A model generated the notes under the pieces. The model was given only the letters and a program-made list of their open reading frames with translations, had not been told where the DNA came from and searched no databases. Shown piece by piece: positions 46,877-48,580 of a stretch of 48,580 bases of DNA (position 1 is the stretch's first letter; every line of letters starts with the position of its first letter). This DNA comes from Elusimicrobiaceae bacterium (lineage in GTDB: Bacteria; Elusimicrobiota; Elusimicrobia; Elusimicrobiales; Elusimicrobiaceae), in the NCBI GenBank assembly GCA_028700325.1, contig JAQVSV010000011.1, positions 1 to 48,580 of the forward strand. The letters run 5' to 3'. A program made the position numbers and the translations under genes.

Positions 46877-46944
46877 TCACCGGCACGGAAAACAAAATAA
46901 GGCAGTTCCGAGAATCGCTGCAGACCAAACTGGAGGACCAATGA
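46861..46944 (+). pseudogene. Displaced RCK_C tail of the potassium channel
   Basis: These 27 codons in the -1 frame encode the expected last strand and helix of the RCK_C domain (L-L-V-V-T-G-T and I-R-Q-F-R-E-S-L). The frame has no start of its own and its stop makes the ATGA overlap with the next gene, so it is almost certainly the real end of the channel gene, displaced by a single-base indel, real or from sequencing. Confidence 0.75.
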
Positions 46945-48284
46945 GAAACTTTTGCTTTCCAATCAATTTAATTCTGGCGGCGCTGCTGGCCGCCGCGGCA
47001 GTCACACCGGCGGCGGCGCAGAAAAAACCTGCCGCCTCGGGCTTTCTGTTCATCGAGCAGGGTTATACCCCGCAGGACAGCAAGGAAACCATTGTGGACG
47101 AGCCGGTGAAAAAAAAGGTGAAAAGGAAAATCCAGTACACCGGCAATAACGGACAGCCTTATTATCTGGACGAATACAATTACGCGCCACCCGTCAAATC
47201 CGAACAGCAGGAAAGCAACGAGGCTTATCAGGACTACCTCGACAGCAACGCAAGTTATGACGACGAAGCGTATGACCCGCAGTATCACAGCCGCGACAGC
47301 GCGCCGCGCAAACCGGCCGGTGAATCAGACCGCTATACCCGGGTTTCCGGGCCGCGCAAAACGACCGGCGGGCCGGCGGAGACTGAAGACCCTTATGCCA
47401 ATCCCCGCCGCAACACCGGCCCGCGCGGTCACAACTCCCGCTATTATCGCGGCTACTATGACGAACGCTCATCCCGGCGCTATGAGCGCGGCGAATGGAC
47501 GCCAATCCTGCTGGAGCCGGTGAAAGTGTCGGTCTGGTCGGCGCGAACAACCCCGAAAGACATGATTATCTGGCTGCCCCGGCTGGGGCTTGACCTTTCC
47601 GGCAACGCCTATGACAGCGACGGCAATTCCTATTCCTACGGAAAAACGCTCAAAGTCTGGACTCTGGAAAACTACATTCATTACGGCATTACCGATAAAT
47701 TCGAGGCGGCGCTGGTGCCCACCCTGCGCTACTCGCCCGACAATACCGACAGCAGTTTCGCAATAACGGACACGCCGCTTTATGTGCGCTATATGTTCAA
47801 GGACAGCCTCAGCGAGCCCGCCTTCACCGGTTTTGCCCGGCTGATCCTGCCAACCGACTCGGCCGATTCAACCACCCATTTCGTGCATGGCTACGGCCTG
47901 CAGATCACCGCGCCGTACCGGCCGGTCATGGTGCATGTGAACCTGTCTTACAATTTCGTGTCCGAAATAAACAATGTGGATCCCGGCAATTACCTCGAAT
48001 ACGGCGCGAACTGCGAATACTATCCGCTGGACAGCCGCTTCAACCTCATGCTGGAACTGGGCGGCACTTTTCAGGGCAAAACTGAAATACGCGGCATAAC
48101 CGTCGCCGACACAAGCTCAAGCGAATTCCATATCTCGCCGGGTTTCGGGATAACCGCCGGCCGGGCGACCCGGCTTCAGTTCTCTTACACCCGCACGCTG
48201 TCCGGCGCGAATTCGGCCATAGAAAATATATTCCGCGTATCCATGACTTCGAAATTTCCGAAATTCAGCGAGATTTTCTACTGA
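46941..48284 (+). CDS. Outer membrane barrel protein with long disordered N-terminus
   Basis: A protein of 447 residues with TGGAGG 6 bases before the ATG. A Sec signal spans 1-26 (A-A-L-L-A-A-A-A-V, cut at A-A-A). Residues 30-190 are low-complexity, rich in Tyr, Asp, Arg, Pro and Ser (N-N-G-Q-P-Y-Y-L-D-E-Y-N-Y, R-Y-Y-R-G-Y-Y-D-E-R-S-S). Residues 195-447 form amphipathic strands (W-T-L-E-N-Y-I-H-Y-G-I, F-E-A-A-L-V-P-T-L-R-Y, H-I-S-P-G-F-G-I-T-A-G) ending in F-R-V-S-M-T-S-K-F before a short tail. It overlaps the displaced channel end and precedes another RCK gene, so an outer-membrane role in the same ion module is possible. Confidence 0.6.
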   Translation: MRNFCFPINLILAALLAAAAVTPAAAQKKPAASGFLFIEQGYTPQDSKETIVDEPVKKKVKRKIQYTGNNGQPYYLDEYNYAPPVKSEQQESNEAYQDYLDSNASYDDEAYDPQYHSRDSAPRKPAGESDRYTRVSGPRKTTGGPAETEDPYANPRRNTGPRGHNSRYYRGYYDERSSRRYERGEWTPILLEPVKVSVWSARTTPKDMIIWLPRLGLDLSGNAYDSDGNSYSYGKTLKVWTLENYIHYGITDKFEAALVPTLRYSPDNTDSSFAITDTPLYVRYMFKDSLSEPAFTGFARLILPTDSADSTTHFVHGYGLQITAPYRPVMVHVNLSYNFVSEINNVDPGNYLEYGANCEYYPLDSRFNLMLELGGTFQGKTEIRGITVADTSSSEFHISPGFGITAGRATRLQFSYTRTLSGANSAIENIFRVSMTSKFPKFSEIFY

Positions 48285-48285
48285 C

Positions 48286-48580
48286 ATGCAATTAAGCGTC
48301 AAGGCGTTGAAAGACCACTATATCATCTGCGGAGCGAGCCATACCGGCCTCTTCATCGCCGAAGAACTGGCCAAAACGGCATACCCGTTCGTCATAATAG
48401 AAAACAACCACGATCTGGCGCACGAACTGCTGTACCGCAGTTTCCTGACCATAGACGCCGACGCCACGGAAGACCGCGCCCTTGCCATGGCGGCAATCAA
48501 ACGGGCGAAAGGGCTGTTCTGCTGCCTGAAAAACGACCGCGACAACGCGTTCGTCGCGCTGACCGCGCGCATACTCAACC
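48286..48580 (+). CDS. RCK/TrkA-N regulatory protein, 5' part only
   Basis: The frame opens at ATG 48286, one base after the previous stop, and runs off the window. The 98 visible residues are a Rossmann RCK_N domain: Y-I-I-C-G-A-S-H-T-G at about 12-21 (the G-x-x-x-x-G nucleotide loop), then F-V-I-I-E acidic strand end, and R-A-K-G-L-F-C-C-L near 80. It starts without a membrane part, so it would be a separate gating subunit, similar to KtrA/TrkA, or a paralogue of the RCK domain of the channel two genes upstream. Confidence 0.8.
   Translation, partial: MQLSVKALKDHYIICGASHTGLFIAEELAKTAYPFVIIENNHDLAHELLYRSFLTIDADATEDRALAMAAIKRAKGLFCCLKNDRDNAFVALTARILN

Overview
The window looks like a chromosomal segment of a diderm (two-membrane) bacterium with a GC-rich, tightly packed genome. 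Outer-membrane-type barrels, lipoproteins with lipoboxes, OmpA/Pal and many Sec signal peptides all point to a periplasm. The wealth of exported HEAT, TPR and Sel1-type repeat proteins suggests a poorly cultured lineage such as Elusimicrobiota. That assignment is an inference from gene style; no 16S rRNA or ribosomal gene is present to anchor it. I found no tRNA, rRNA, CRISPR array, transposase or integrase.

Region 1 (1-10998) is the right-hand part of a long-tailed (siphovirus-like) prophage or prophage-derived tail module. The order is head-tail connector (cut by the window edge), head closure, HK97 gp10-like, tail terminator, major tail protein, tail assembly chaperone with a -1 programmed frameshift, a short tape measure, distal tail and hub proteins, a fibre-like protein, and a lysis cassette (XhlA-like protein and M15 endolysin). 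Two of its proteins carry Sec signal peptides, which is odd for virion parts.

Region 2 (11081-20678) holds host genes: a DinG-type helicase on the minus strand, an exported HEAT protein, a choloylglycine-hydrolase-family enzyme, a probable outer membrane barrel, a Sel1-like membrane protein and a TPR protein sharing one palindromic -10 element in a 29-bp gap, a small ferredoxin and a polytopic membrane protein.

Region 3 (20706-25424) is a five-gene operon of HEAT-repeat proteins, all exported or membrane-anchored and all overlapping by 4 bases. Region 4 (25425-26833) is repeat-rich: two 139-bp inverted copies of one element flank a minus-strand lipoprotein gene and an otherwise gene-poor stretch. 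Region 5 (26786-30680) has a C11 (clostripain-like) protease, an exported protein of unknown function and a TPR lipoprotein.

Region 6 (30752-35021) is an iron-uptake locus: a Fur-family regulator, FeoA and FeoB behind a strong promoter with an overlapping dyad operator, followed by an exported pseudo-esterase with a starch-binding-like domain. Region 7 (35022-35433) is a gene-free, very AT-rich stretch with six DnaA-box-like sequences on one strand: a candidate replication origin or other DnaA-binding locus. It is followed by an OmpA/Pal-like lipoprotein and a class I aminotransferase.

Region 8 (37594-44943) is a translationally coupled operon: SbcD-like nuclease, SbcC/YhaN-like ATPase with a membrane hairpin, NTP/NDP-exchange-like transporter, radical SAM/SPASM protein, methyltransferase-like protein and small lipoprotein. 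Region 9 (44959-48580) has a small secreted protein, a tandem PspC protein, and a potassium module made of a channel-RCK gene with an apparent frameshift, an outer membrane barrel, and a second RCK gene cut by the window end.

A theme across the host part is that about seven genes have a good -10 hexamer only 6-9 bases before the ATG and no Shine-Dalgarno sequence at a usable distance, which predicts leaderless mRNAs. Other genes here have strong AAGGAGG-type sites.
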